A stretch of DNA of 39,863 nt, from contig PBSO01000037.1 of the NCBI GenBank assembly GCA_002726275.1, positions 1-39,863 on the forward strand, given 5' to 3'. The notes below the pieces were generated by a model, which was given only the letters and a program-made list of their open reading frames with translations, made no database searches and was not told the DNA's origin. This DNA is from Methanobacteriota archaeon. Lineage in GTDB: Archaea; Thermoplasmatota; Poseidoniia; Poseidoniales; Thalassarchaeaceae. This document shows positions 6,043 through 14,861 of this stretch, in pieces. How positions within the stretch are numbered: the stretch's first letter is position 1; every line of letters starts with the position of its first letter. Both the position numbers and the translations under genes were made by a program.

Positions 6043-8610
6043 TCACGTATTCGATTTATCAAGCGGTCGTAGGGTTTCACTGCCATCACGGCCAATAAGC
6101 GCCCCAAACGAGTCAACGATGTCAGAACCTATGTCCCTTGCGAGGTCGAATAGGGTGGTGAGCCTCTGAGTGCCAGTCCCGGTGACCCACATTCCGTTCA
6201 GAATGATGAGCAGAGCACTCGCCTCGTGGAGGGCTATCCCAACTGCTAGGTTTATCTCGGCTCCGAGCAGTACCGCTGAGACCAGTATCAAGGTGACCCC
6301 AATTGAGATTGCTATGTTGGCTAGGACGACGCTCCTGGTCCTCCTTGACAGGGTTATCAGCCTCGATAGTGCACGTGGGTCCTCTCCTGGGATCAGCACA
6401 TCGGCTGCATCGAGGTTGACCTGATCCCCGCTCCCTACAGCGATGCCGACATCTGCTGCTGCTAGGGCCCCTGCGTCGTTGAAGCCGTCTCCTGCCATCA
6501 GGGTCTTGCCTGCTTTGGACTTCTCCGAGACCCATGCTGCCTTTCCTTCTGGGTCAACGCCACCTCTGCATGAACTAGGGGGTATTCCGAACCTGCTCGC
6601 GAACGCCTCTACGCTTGACTGCTCGTCACCACTGAGTATCTCTATTGTTACGCCGCTCTTCGTCAGAGAATCTAGCATCTCCGCCACTCCCTCGCGTGTG
6701 TCATCGTGAGAGAATCCGAATGAAGCGATTGCCCTGCCCTCGATGGATAGGACGCTGGCACCGAACCCGGATTTCCGATACTCAGCTAGAGACGAGTCCA
6801 GTTCCTCGGGTATCTCAACCCCCTCTGACATGAGCCAGTCTACACGTCCAAGCATCAGCTTCTGACCCCTGAGGGAACCCGTTACCCCTGCATCGCCGTC
6901 CGCGATGTCAGATATCTGCAACGGCTTGATGGACCTGCTTTCCGTGACTCCCAGTATCGATTTGGCATAGGGGTGATTGGATCTCATCTCCAGTCCCGCG
7001 GCCATTCTCAGGACATTGTCCTCAGACTCGTCATCTGATACCGAGATTCCGGTGAGAACCGGATGACCGCTAGTCAGCGTCCCAGTCTTGTCGAGTAGTG
7101 CTAGACTTACGCCCGCTGCTGCCTCTAGGACGTCACCCCCTCTAGCGATTAGGCCAGATGACGAGGCGGACGTCAGAGCAGCTGCATGGGGTATCGGGGC
7201 GGCAAGAAGCAATGAGCACGGACAGGAGACTACCCAAAGCAGAGCAGTGGTCATGATCATCTCCTCACTTCTCCCGTGCACGAGGAACGCTAGGAATGGG
7301 GCGAGAACCAAGACTAGGGGGACCCAGTACTTGGTGAACGTCTCTATCGAGCTCTGGGTTCTAGTGGGCTTGTCCTTGTACTCCCTGACTAGGTCGACCA
7401 GGCCTGACAGGCGCGTCTCATCGCCACTGGCAACCGCTCTTATGACGACAGGGCCCCTGACAAGCGTCAGTCCAGCCTCCACCAGGTCCCCCTTGCTTAT
7501 CGATACTGGAACTGGCTCGCCTGTGAGAGGGGCCCTGTTTAGAGAACCGGATCCCTCTGTCACGGTACCGTCGACGGGTACAATCTCCCCGGACCTGACC
7601 TCGATCAGGTCCCCAGCCCCAATAGCCTCCACTGGCGTCATGTCGCCATCCTGACAGTCATCCAGCTGTACGCAGGATGGAGCTACTGTGAGGCTCCTCT
7701 GAATCACGTTAAGACTCCTAACTCCAGAGAGTTGCCCATTGGATGGGCTCACCAGCCTGGCTCCTCTGGGCATCCTATCAAGGCCCCCCTGCATCGACTC
7801 TCTTGCCCTGATGATTGCACGTTCTTCCAAGTGCGAGGCTAGGGCTTCCAGACCCACCACCATCAATGCCTCCGCCCACTCTCCTAGAATAACGGCCCCG
7901 AGGACTGCCAGGGATGTGAGTACCTGGAAACCCAGTATCCTGTTCTGGATGCTCGCCATCCCCTCTTGGAACATCTTGAATCCAGCCATTGAGACCCCAA
8001 CGAATCCGATTATGGATGAGAAGATGCTCGGAAGCCCACTGCTCTCCACTATCAGAATCGCGAGAATCATAGGGATTGTCAGGACTGAGGTAATCAGCTT
8101 GATCTGGTCATCCCTGAGCCTCTTCGTTGTAGACGGCGCGTATAGAGCATCATCCCCTAGGATGGCTGTAATCATCGATTCTGCGACCGACCTGAGCCCC
8201 TCTTCTCTAATCCATAGGCTCTGGATCTCAATTTTACCATCATCCATCCTTATTCCGAGCACCCCCGGAACCCCTAGCAACTCGTTCCTCAGACCCCTGC
8301 GATCCTTACCTATTCTGCTGGCCGCCTCTCTTGGAGTGATTCCAACGACTTGGGTCCATCCTACATCGGGGCTGTGGCCGAGACTCTCGAGAACAGAGGA
8401 TGACTTCGAGATTCGCCCCCTCGAGACATCCAGTCCAATCCTCGCAGTTCCTTCAGTGACAGAAATCTTGCAAGAGTCAATACCGGGCAGTCTGCTAACC
8501 GCCTTGGTCGCCTTCATGGCGCAGTCCGGACAGTCCATCCCTCTGATTCCCCATTCGAAGTTGTGGATGCCATCAGGTGCTAACGCGGAGTACCCATCCG
8601 CCTGCTCCAT
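6043..8610 (-). CDS. Heavy-metal-transporting P1B-type ATPase
   Basis: Membrane pump that exports a transition metal using ATP. An N-terminal HMA domain has MDCPDC (residues 25-30), and a second HMA-like repeat (about 103-150) lacks CxxC. Further motifs are TGEP in the actuator domain (about 363), transmembrane SCPCS (463-465), phosphorylation site DKTGT (D507), NHP (about 546) and GDGFND (about 707). The length of 855 residues fits the family. Metal specificity is unclear. TM6 is CPC as in Cu or Zn pumps. TM7 lacks the Lys of ZntA. TM8 reads HEASALLIILN, which resembles the HEG(G/S)T...LN signature of P1B-4 Co/Zn pumps. It is the first gene of a minus-strand operon with the zinc-ribbon protein and is divergent from the HAD phosphatase. 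Confidence 0.93.
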   Translation of the reverse strand: MEQADGYSALAPDGIHNFEWGIRGMDCPDCAMKATKAVSRLPGIDSCKISVTEGTARIGLDVSRGRISKSSSVLESLGHSPDVGWTQVVGITPREAASRIGKDRRGLRNELLGVPGVLGIRMDDGKIEIQSLWIREEGLRSVAESMITAILGDDALYAPSTTKRLRDDQIKLITSVLTIPMILAILIVESSGLPSIFSSIIGFVGVSMAGFKMFQEGMASIQNRILGFQVLTSLAVLGAVILGEWAEALMVVGLEALASHLEERAIIRARESMQGGLDRMPRGARLVSPSNGQLSGVRSLNVIQRSLTVAPSCVQLDDCQDGDMTPVEAIGAGDLIEVRSGEIVPVDGTVTEGSGSLNRAPLTGEPVPVSISKGDLVEAGLTLVRGPVVIRAVASGDETRLSGLVDLVREYKDKPTRTQSSIETFTKYWVPLVLVLAPFLAFLVHGRSEEMIMTTALLWVVSCPCSLLLAAPIPHAAALTSASSSGLIARGGDVLEAAAGVSLALLDKTGTLTSGHPVLTGISVSDDESEDNVLRMAAGLEMRSNHPYAKSILGVTESRSIKPLQISDIADGDAGVTGSLRGQKLMLGRVDWLMSEGVEIPEELDSSLAEYRKSGFGASVLSIEGRAIASFGFSHDDTREGVAEMLDSLTKSGVTIEILSGDEQSSVEAFASRFGIPPSSCRGGVDPEGKAAWVSEKSKAGKTLMAGDGFNDAGALAAADVGIAVGSGDQVNLDAADVLIPGEDPRALSRLITLSRRTRSVVLANIAISIGVTLILVSAVLLGAEINLAVGIALHEASALLIILNGMWVTGTGTQRLTTLFDLARDIGSDIVDSFGALIGRDGSETLRPLDKSNT

Positions 8611-8647
8611 GTTCCTCGGATGACGGGGAATGCCTTGAATCTGATTA

Positions 8648-9412
8648 GTGAATAGGCGATGGAGTCATCAGGTCACCAGCATTCCGGCATACATGGTCGA
8701 ACTGCCTGAAGACGGCGAGTGGGACATGCTGGTCTTCGATGTCGATGGCACAATATTGGATGCAGACGGCATGATTCCTGAGACCATTACGCTTGTCAGG
8801 GAGCTTGAAAGAAAGGGCATGACTGTATCACTGGCATCAGGCCGGACCCTCCCCAATCTGACCCCACTTCACCAGTCAATGGCCATTTCTGGATTCATAG
8901 TGGGCGAGAATGGGGGAATGGTATGGGACTCACACCATGGTCATCCGATCAGGGCACTAGCAGACGGATCCAGGACCAGGGATGCGGCACAGTGGCTTGG
9001 AACCCAGATTGAGGGACTGAACCCAGAGGGAATAGAGTCCAACAGGTGGAGGGAGACGGAGTGGTGCCTGATCGACATTGGCGATTGGGAGCAGGTCAGA
9101 GATGCGATAGCCGACTCAGAGTGGTCGGACATCTCGGTCATACCAACAGGATACGCAGTTCACCTGACCGTACCGGGTCATGACAAGGCATCCGGGTTGA
9201 GATTCGCCTTCGAGCAGCGCGGGATAGACCCGAAGAGGGTCATTGCCTGTGGCGATGCCCCTAACGACATACCGATGTTCAACATGGTTGATTGCGGGGT
9301 ATGCGTGAATTCGGCCTACCCGAACGTCATAGAGGCTGCGGACGCAGTCACAGATGCCCATGGAAAGGAAGGCTCACTGGAGCTTCTCAGGGCTCTAATT
9401 GACAGGATATGA
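8648..9412 (+). CDS. HAD-superfamily phosphatase (Cof/phosphoglycolate phosphatase type)
   Basis: Mg-dependent phosphohydrolase of the HAD IIB (Cof/TA0175-like) group. Motif I is FDVDGTILD (nucleophile Asp about 31), motif II the Ser in SLASGRT, motif III the Lys in GHDKASGL, and motif IV GDAPNDIPMF. The cap domain sits between motifs II and III, as in archaeal phosphoglycolate phosphatases, sugar-phosphate phosphatases and mannosyl-3-phosphoglycerate phosphatase relatives. The substrate cannot be fixed from sequence. The track start is a GTG at 8648. An ATG at 8693 (MVELPEDG) would remove 15 residues that look unlike the fold and is a serious alternative, but neither start has a clear Shine-Dalgarno site. 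It is divergent from the metal ATPase gene. Confidence 0.88.
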   Translation: MNRRWSHQVTSIPAYMVELPEDGEWDMLVFDVDGTILDADGMIPETITLVRELERKGMTVSLASGRTLPNLTPLHQSMAISGFIVGENGGMVWDSHHGHPIRALADGSRTRDAAQWLGTQIEGLNPEGIESNRWRETEWCLIDIGDWEQVRDAIADSEWSDISVIPTGYAVHLTVPGHDKASGLRFAFEQRGIDPKRVIACGDAPNDIPMFNMVDCGVCVNSAYPNVIEAADAVTDAHGKEGSLELLRALIDRI

Positions 9413-9419
9413 TGAATTC

Positions 9420-9504
9420 TGGTGCAGGCGGCAGGATTCGAACCTGCGAAGCGCTATGCAGAGGATCTTGAGCCCTCCCCCTTTGACCACTCGGGTACAC
9501 CTGC
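9420..9504 (-). tRNA. tRNA-Leu (anticodon CAA), CCA encoded
   Basis: The minus strand reads GCAGGTG...CGCCTGC-A-CCA. The 7-bp acceptor has one T:G pair. The T arm is GCAGG-TTCGAAT-CCTGC. The anticodon stem GAGGG/TCCTC encloses CTCAAGA, which gives CAA for the leucine codon UUG. The enlarged variable region of about 13 nt is as expected for a class II tRNA. The 3' CCA is present in the DNA. No intron is seen. It lies alone on its strand between the HAD gene and the GINS gene. Confidence 0.95.
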
Positions 9505-9617
9505 AGCGATTGCGACAGTAATCACCCTCTTGATACTCGCGCCTCCTGACATCTTCCAACTTCATTGGAGGAATTGTTCAATAGTCTCCTTGCATGCATT
9601 CGCTCCGGGTGTCTGGG

Positions 9618-10496
9618 ATGGATGGCGATAATGAGATGCCAAGGCTGAACTCCCACCAGTTGATAGCAGTCGACAAGGCCCTGATGGAGATAAGCCGTAA
9701 ACAGAGATCCTCGGCCGTCCCGGTCGAGTTGCCAATGGCGAATTTCTGGGCAGCCGTCGGACAGCTGGTGAGGCACCTAGAGTCAGAGCTGGCTGAAACC
9801 ATGCGCACCGAGGGACCTACAGCGAAGGCCCAACTACAGACTCGCAAGCTAGGAGTAACACGAACACAGGTAAGCGATCTGACCAGACATCGACTAAACG
9901 CATTCACTCAGCACGCCATACTTTCTAACCTACTTCGATCACCCGAGGGTGACTCTATGTCCGATGCAAACGGCCCCGGCATAATAGAATGGGAGAGGCA
10001 TGACCCGTCAGAGAGGGCGTTCTATTCGGGAATAGGGCACTTGGTTGACAAGTACAAGCATGAAGTCTCCCTCAACTCCCTTCTACGTAGCTCATGGGAT
10101 GCCCCGCCCCCTCCTCCCGAGACACCTTCACACACCGCCCCACTGACCGAGTTTGTTCCAGGTGTGGAGAAGTCCGATGCGCCAGAGGCAGAGACAGCCC
10201 CTCAGCCCCCTGAAACAACTCATTGGGAGGATCCAGACTATGACGAGGAGGACAGGATAAGGGAGATGGATGCATTTCCCGGGATCGGGACAGGGGCAGC
10301 GCCACCACCAGAACCGACGCCAGTCGAGCCAATAAGCGAGATGAGGAGGATACTCGTACTTCAGGACATGACCGAACCCATAGTGACGGAAGACGGCTCG
10401 GAGATCACCCTCACAGCAGGGGACATCGAGAACTGTCCCTCCATAATCGCTGACACCCTTATTGCCGCAGGAATGGCAGAGGCTGCAGACCTCTAG
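9618..10496 (+). CDS. GINS complex subunit, Gins51/Gins15-like
   Basis: Archaeal GINS joins MCM and Cdc45/RecJ (GAN) in the replicative helicase. The N-terminal helical A domain covers about residues 5-150 (LNSHQLIAVDKAL, then repeated amphipathic helices). The small C-terminal B domain is MRRILVLQDMTEPIVTEDGSE...GDIENCPSIIADTLIAAGMAE, a pattern typical of Gins51. The two are joined by a long linker of about 90 residues rich in Pro, Glu and Asp (for example PPPPPETPSHTAP), which makes the protein about 290 residues against roughly 180-200 for many archaeal homologues. Starts at 9594, 9618 and 9636 are possible. 9618 is chosen for the GGGTG six bases upstream. Confidence 0.8.
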   Translation: MDGDNEMPRLNSHQLIAVDKALMEISRKQRSSAVPVELPMANFWAAVGQLVRHLESELAETMRTEGPTAKAQLQTRKLGVTRTQVSDLTRHRLNAFTQHAILSNLLRSPEGDSMSDANGPGIIEWERHDPSERAFYSGIGHLVDKYKHEVSLNSLLRSSWDAPPPPPETPSHTAPLTEFVPGVEKSDAPEAETAPQPPETTHWEDPDYDEEDRIREMDAFPGIGTGAAPPPEPTPVEPISEMRRILVLQDMTEPIVTEDGSEITLTAGDIENCPSIIADTLIAAGMAEAADL

Positions 10497-10553
10497 TCCC
10501 TAGCAATGACTTAGTGTTGCCATCTCCGACTACTAGGTATCAGAGGTGAGCCA

Positions 10554-11879
10554 TTGGGCAAGACAGTGACAAAGAAACAGATTAGCAACATGAGGAAGGC
10601 GTTCAAAGATGACCCTACAGCGAAGATAGCCCAGAACGCGGTAACAAGCAACGCCCTGTCAGACGTGGCATTGCGCCGGGATCTGGTACAGTCGATAGAC
10701 TCCACATTCAGTACCAAGCTGGACGACTGGAAGGTCACTCACCAGAAGAATAGCGGAAGGTGCTGGCTGTTCGCTACGCTGAACCTATTCAGGCCGGGCA
10801 CGATGAAGAAGATGAATGTCAAGAACTTCGAGTTCAGTCAGTCACACATTCACTTCTGGGACAAGTTCGAGCGCTCCAATCACTTCCTGGAGGCAATAAT
10901 AGAGACTTCCGACAGGCCAGTGGATGATCGAACGATACACTTCCTCCTCTCGGACCCAATTGGGGACGGTGGCCAGTGGAACATGGCAACGAACCTGATT
11001 CGTAAGCACGGACTAGTTCCAAAATCGGCTTATCCCGAATCCAAGAGTAGTAGCGCCACAAGGTGGATGAATGCAATACTGAAGGATATACTGAGGAGCT
11101 CTGCAAGTGAGTTGAGGGGTATAATTGACTCTGGTGGAAGCAAATCGGATGCCCGTGAGCACAAGGAGAAGAGGATACAGGACATCTGGAGGGTCCTTTG
11201 CATCCACCTCGGCACACCACCAGAGAAGTTCGATCTCCAATGGAGGGACAAGGACGACAAGTTCCACCGTAAGGGGAGCATGACGCCACAGGAGTTCGCC
11301 AGTGAGTTCGTGGATATCGACTGGGAGAACTACGTCTGCATCGTAAACGACCCTCGCAACGAGTACTACAGGACCTATACCGTCGACTACCTTCAGAATG
11401 TGGCCGGGGGCCCACCAGTCGTGTACCTAAATGTCCCCAGTGGTGAGATGAAGGACATCACTCAGAAGCTCCTGGAGGACGGACTGCCCGTTTGGATGGG
11501 TTGTGATGTTGGCAAGCAGATGGAGAGGAAGAGGGGCCTATGGGATGCCAATCTTTTCGAAACCAACGAGCTCTATGGGATAGAGTACGGCATGGAGAAG
11601 GCCGACCGTCTACGGTTCGGCCAGACTATGATGACTCACGCGATGCTGTTCACGGGCGTCGATGTTGTCGATGGAAAACCCAGGAGGTGGAGAGTCGAGA
11701 ACTCTTGGGGAGCAGACTCGGGGCAGAAGGGGTACTACACGATGAATGACAGCTGGTACGACGAGCACATGTTCGAGATCGCCGCCCCTAGGGACTACCT
11801 GACGGAGAAGATGATCGAAGGGCTGGACTCTGAGCCAGTAGTTCTCGATGCCTGGGACCCGATGGGCAGCCTAGCCTAG
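10554..11879 (+). CDS. C1B-family cysteine aminopeptidase (bleomycin hydrolase/PepC)
   Basis: Papain-fold peptidase that trims peptides in the cytosol, usually as a hexameric barrel. The catalytic set is visible: Cys70 in QKNSGRCWLFA, His362 in MTHAMLFTGV, and Asn383 in VENSWG, with the helper Gln at QKN. The 441-residue length matches bleomycin hydrolase/PepC, and no signal peptide is present. The start is a TTG, supported by AGAGGTGAG a few bases upstream. The C-terminus ends in ...MGSLA, so the residue used for autoprocessing in yeast BLH need not be the same. The stop overlaps the end of the convergent rps10 by several bases. This family is common in bacteria and eukaryotes and less so in archaea. 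Confidence 0.95.
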   Translation: MGKTVTKKQISNMRKAFKDDPTAKIAQNAVTSNALSDVALRRDLVQSIDSTFSTKLDDWKVTHQKNSGRCWLFATLNLFRPGTMKKMNVKNFEFSQSHIHFWDKFERSNHFLEAIIETSDRPVDDRTIHFLLSDPIGDGGQWNMATNLIRKHGLVPKSAYPESKSSSATRWMNAILKDILRSSASELRGIIDSGGSKSDAREHKEKRIQDIWRVLCIHLGTPPEKFDLQWRDKDDKFHRKGSMTPQEFASEFVDIDWENYVCIVNDPRNEYYRTYTVDYLQNVAGGPPVVYLNVPSGEMKDITQKLLEDGLPVWMGCDVGKQMERKRGLWDANLFETNELYGIEYGMEKADRLRFGQTMMTHAMLFTGVDVVDGKPRRWRVENSWGADSGQKGYYTMNDSWYDEHMFEIAAPRDYLTEKMIEGLDSEPVVLDAWDPMGSLA

Positions 11880-12200
11880 GTTGCGCAGTGAAAGCTCAAT
11901 CGTGACAGAGTCCGGGATAGGTATTCTCAGGACCTTCCTGAGTGCCTTTTCGTCTCTCGATGTGTTGGTCACCAGCTCAAGGAGCCTCTTGTGGACTCTC
12001 ATTTCCCAGTGGTCCCATGTCTCAGCACCCTCTCCATCGGGGCTCTTGCGGCATGGTACGACTATTCTGCGGGTTGGGAGAGGTATGGGGCCGCGTAGCT
12101 TAACGCCCGTCTCATCCGAGATGTGCTTGATCTGGTCACAGACCTGATTGACATCAGTGTGATTCTCTCCCGTCAGTCTGATGGTCGTGACTACGGGCAT
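11871..12200 (-). CDS. rps10: Ribosomal protein S10
   Basis: Small-subunit head protein. The family core is recognisable as LRGPIPLPTRRIVVPCRKSPDGEG, then a conserved ETWDHWEMRVHKRLLELV and VTIELSLRN at the end. The length of 109 residues is close to archaeal S10. It lies 19 nt downstream of the EF-1alpha gene, the usual archaeal tuf-rps10 order, with AAGGTGA five bases before the ATG. Its last codons overlap the end of the convergent peptidase gene inside GCCTAGCCTAGG. Confidence 0.97.
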   Translation of the reverse strand: MPVVTTIRLTGENHTDVNQVCDQIKHISDETGVKLRGPIPLPTRRIVVPCRKSPDGEGAETWDHWEMRVHKRLLELVTNTSRDEKALRKVLRIPIPDSVTIELSLRNLG

Positions 12201-12219
12201 CTGTTCACCTTAAGTCGAC

Positions 12220-13503
12220 TCAACTCTTCTTCTCGATGGCTATGCACATTCCAGCGGCAACGGTCTTACCCATGTCGCGGATTGCGAACCTGCAGAGCTC
12301 AGGGAAGTCGTCCTTGACTTCGATAGCCATTGGCTTGGTTGGCTGGAACCTGACGGTCGCTGCGTCTCCTGACTTCAGGAATGCTGGCGTCTCACCGGTC
12401 TTGAGGTTCTTGATTAGCTCGACGAATCGAACTGCAACCTGTGCTGTGTGTGCGTGGAACACTGGTGTGTATCCGACACCGATCGCCTTTGGTATCTCCA
12501 TCATCTGGATGTTCCCAACGAAGCTCTCGTCGTGGCGGACGAACACAGGAGCGCTCTCTGCGTATCCAGCGACGTCTCCTCTGCGGATGTCGGTGGCAGC
12601 TAGGCCACGGACGTTGAAACCGACGTTGTCACCAGGCACTGCCTTCTCGTGCATTGTGTGGTGCATCTCGATGCTCTTGACCTCAGCAGTCTTCTGGCTG
12701 GGGTTGAAAACAACGGTCTTGCCGGAGTGCAGGACACCGGTCTCGACCTTTCCGACTGGAACGGTCCCGATTCCGCTGATCTTGTAGACGTCCTGGATTG
12801 GCAGGCGAAGTGGCTTGTCTGTTGGCTTTGGCGGCATTGTGATGGCGTCGATGGCCTCGAACAGAGTCGGGCCGTCGTACCAAGGCATGTTCGTGCTCTT
12901 GTTGTACACGTTGTCGCCTAGCTGAGCCGAGCATGGGACGAAAGTGATCTCGTCCGGCTTGTATCCAGCTCCCTTCAGTAGGTTGCCGACCTCAGCCTTG
13001 ACGTCGTTGTACTTGCCCTCTGCCCAGTCAACACCGCTGATGTCCATCTTGTTGACGTTGACAATCAGCTCGGTTACTCCGAGAACGCGTGCTAGGAAGG
13101 CGTGCTCCCTTGTCTGCGCGTTGACGCCGTCGTTGGCGGCAACGTTCAGTACTGCGGCGTCAGCCTGGCTTGTTCCAGTGATCATGTTCTTCACGAAGTC
13201 ACGGTGACCAGGTGCGTCGATGATGGTGAAGTAGTAGTTAGGGGTGTAGAACTCCTTGTGCGCGACGTCGATGGTAATTCCACGTGCACGCTCCTCCTTC
13301 AGTCCGTCCATGACGTAAGCCAGACCGAAACCGGCCTTACCGGACTCAGCAGCTAGCTTCTCGTTCTTCTCAATCACGTGCTCTTCTATGTGCCCGCTAT
13401 CAAGAAGTATACGACCTACAGTCGTTGACTTTCCGTGGTCTACGTGCCCTACGAACACGATATTCAGGTGCGGCTTGCTCTTGTCTTCCCATTGTGAACC
13501 CAT
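12220..13503 (-). CDS. tuf: Translation elongation factor EF-1alpha
   Basis: GTPase that brings aminoacyl-tRNA to the ribosome. Motifs are GHVDHGKST (about residue 19), the archaeal switch region [36 protein letters not shown] and SAQLGDNV, followed by two beta-barrel domains and ending IAIEKKS. The 427 residues are normal for an archaeal EF-1alpha. The ORF track begins at a GTG at 13512. The ATG at 13503 is chosen because GAGGTGG then lies at normal Shine-Dalgarno spacing, and the upstream GTG is part of that site. A TATA-like box sits 44 nt upstream. Transcribed with rps10. Confidence 0.98.
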   Translation of the reverse strand: MGSQWEDKSKPHLNIVFVGHVDHGKSTTVGRILLDSGHIEEHVIEKNEKLAAESGKAGFGLAYVMDGLKEERARGITIDVAHKEFYTPNYYFTIIDAPGHRDFVKNMITGTSQADAAVLNVAANDGVNAQTREHAFLARVLGVTELIVNVNKMDISGVDWAEGKYNDVKAEVGNLLKGAGYKPDEITFVPCSAQLGDNVYNKSTNMPWYDGPTLFEAIDAITMPPKPTDKPLRLPIQDVYKISGIGTVPVGKVETGVLHSGKTVVFNPSQKTAEVKSIEMHHTMHEKAVPGDNVGFNVRGLAATDIRRGDVAGYAESAPVFVRHDESFVGNIQMMEIPKAIGVGYTPVFHAHTAQVAVRFVELIKNLKTGETPAFLKSGDAATVRFQPTKPMAIEVKDDFPELCRFAIRDMGKTVAAGMCIAIEKKS

Positions 13504-13524
13504 ATTATCCACCTCTAAGTGTGG

Positions 13525-13551
13525 CCCGCCGACCGAAGGGGCGTATATGAA
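13525..13551 (-). promoter_or_regulatory. Promoter of tuf-rps10
   Basis: On the minus strand TTCATATAC (13543-13551) is a good archaeal TATA-like box. It would place the transcription start near 13522 and leave a leader of about 20 nt carrying GAGGTGG. Between the box and that start lies CGGTCGGCGGGCC (13525-13537), related to GGGTCGGCCGG upstream of ndk and the FKBP gene. Confidence 0.6.
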
Positions 13552-13615
13552 TCGTTCCCCCTAGCCTAAATCGCCCACTTCCTAGTAGTACACCGATAAT
13601 GGCCACCAGAGGGCA

Positions 13616-14815
13616 CTATCCATCGCGGCTATAGTCCAACACGACGATGTAGAAGTTGACTTTGGTAGTGTGCGTCTCCTCGTTCACGAGGTCGTTCGTC
13701 CACTCTCCGGGCAGGAACCCTCTCACGGTGGAAGCGCCGATGACCTGCCAGATGCAGTATTCGTCATTGCCGCAGTCTCCACTGTTGCGATTGTCGTTAC
13801 CTAGGGCCGTGGTGTTGGAGATCTCCTCGTCCGTGCTGTTGTACATGTAAACGTCGAGCTTGTTATCGGTGGTTGTCCCACCTATCCCTCCTCCGAGCTG
13901 ATCATCGTCCTGCTGGGGGTATCCCACCTTTACTCTGAGATACACTATCCTGTCTATGCTCTCTTCGTCGTAGGCCACTGGGAAACTCCAGGTCATCCTG
14001 ATTGGCTCCTGGATCCTCCTGTCCATCTCGAAGTCCAGCCACTCGCCCCTGTAGTTGACGTATACGTTGGTGTCGTAGTAGTCTGTGAGTCCGTTGTTGT
14101 CGGTGACGGTGAGCCTTACCTGCCATGCCCCGGCGGGCCGCTCCTCCCAGTCGATCGTCTCCCCTGAGGCATCGACGTCGTTGTCCTCGATCCCATCTCC
14201 GTCCGAGTCAGTGTTCCTGTCCAAGTCCCACTCGTAGCTCACTATGTACTCCTCTGCGTAGCAGTCCGAGTCATCGGGGTCGCAACCAGCCCAGGAGGCG
14301 GAACCGTCCAATGTGACGGTTGTGGACACGCTGATGTCCCTGTCGTCTATCTCCTTGTCGTCTTCGCAGACCCATACAACGACCCTGTCGCCGCTTCGCG
14401 CATCCTCCCCCACGCAGTTCTGGTCCTTGTCGGACACTATCTCTGCGTGCGGCTCTCTGGCTGACGAGTCTATGACGGTCACAGTCATGCTAGTGGTCAC
14501 CTCGTGGGTTCCATCGCTGACAGCCAGCTTCACCGAGTACTCGCCCGGTTGCGCGTACGTGTGGCTAGTAGTCAGACCGGAACCGAGGTTCCCGTCGCCG
14601 AAAGTCCATGAGAAAGTCATCGGGTCTGCATCGGGGTCAGAGGACCCGACTGCACTGAATGTGACTGACTCCCCCGCCTTGATCGAGCCAGAGGGGTCTA
14701 TCGACATGTTCGCAGAGGGCGGGCTATTGCTTCCCAGGATGTCTAGACAGCCTGCCAGTGCAGTGAAAATCATCAGCATGGCCATCATCAAGCCTGTAGC
14801 CTTGCCCCCTCTCAT
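13616..14815 (-). CDS. PKD-domain lipoprotein, surface exposed
   Basis: A signal peptide of about 21 residues ends in the lipobox TALAGC, so the mature protein should be lipid-anchored outside the membrane. PKD-type beta-sandwich domains follow. The first (about 35-115) has SSDPDADPMTFSWTFGDG...TYAQPGEYSVKLAVSDG. The second (about 165-255) contains YEWDLDRNTDSDGDGIEDNDVD, which looks like an added Ca-binding Asp loop. A C-terminal beta-rich region of about 140 residues (YRGEWLDFEMDRRIQEP...) is not recognised. Composition is strongly acidic with Cys pairs (CEDD, CDPDDSDC, CGNDEYC) that could form disulfides. It is probably an adhesion, substrate-binding or cell-surface structural protein. The stop lies inside an imperfect hairpin. 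Confidence 0.85.
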   Translation of the reverse strand: MRGGKATGLMMAMLMIFTALAGCLDILGSNSPPSANMSIDPSGSIKAGESVTFSAVGSSDPDADPMTFSWTFGDGNLGSGLTTSHTYAQPGEYSVKLAVSDGTHEVTTSMTVTVIDSSAREPHAEIVSDKDQNCVGEDARSGDRVVVWVCEDDKEIDDRDISVSTTVTLDGSASWAGCDPDDSDCYAEEYIVSYEWDLDRNTDSDGDGIEDNDVDASGETIDWEERPAGAWQVRLTVTDNNGLTDYYDTNVYVNYRGEWLDFEMDRRIQEPIRMTWSFPVAYDEESIDRIVYLRVKVGYPQQDDDQLGGGIGGTTTDNKLDVYMYNSTDEEISNTTALGNDNRNSGDCGNDEYCIWQVIGASTVRGFLPGEWTNDLVNEETHTTKVNFYIVVLDYSRDG

Positions 14816-14861
14816 GTTGCATCGCTGGAGGCTTGTATGAAATCAACCCTGCGATAAATCG

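Noticed and set aside
7739-8623. 294-residue plus-strand ORF
   Set aside because: Antisense of the P1B ATPase N-terminal half. It has no domain pattern, and the ATPase frame has clear motifs.
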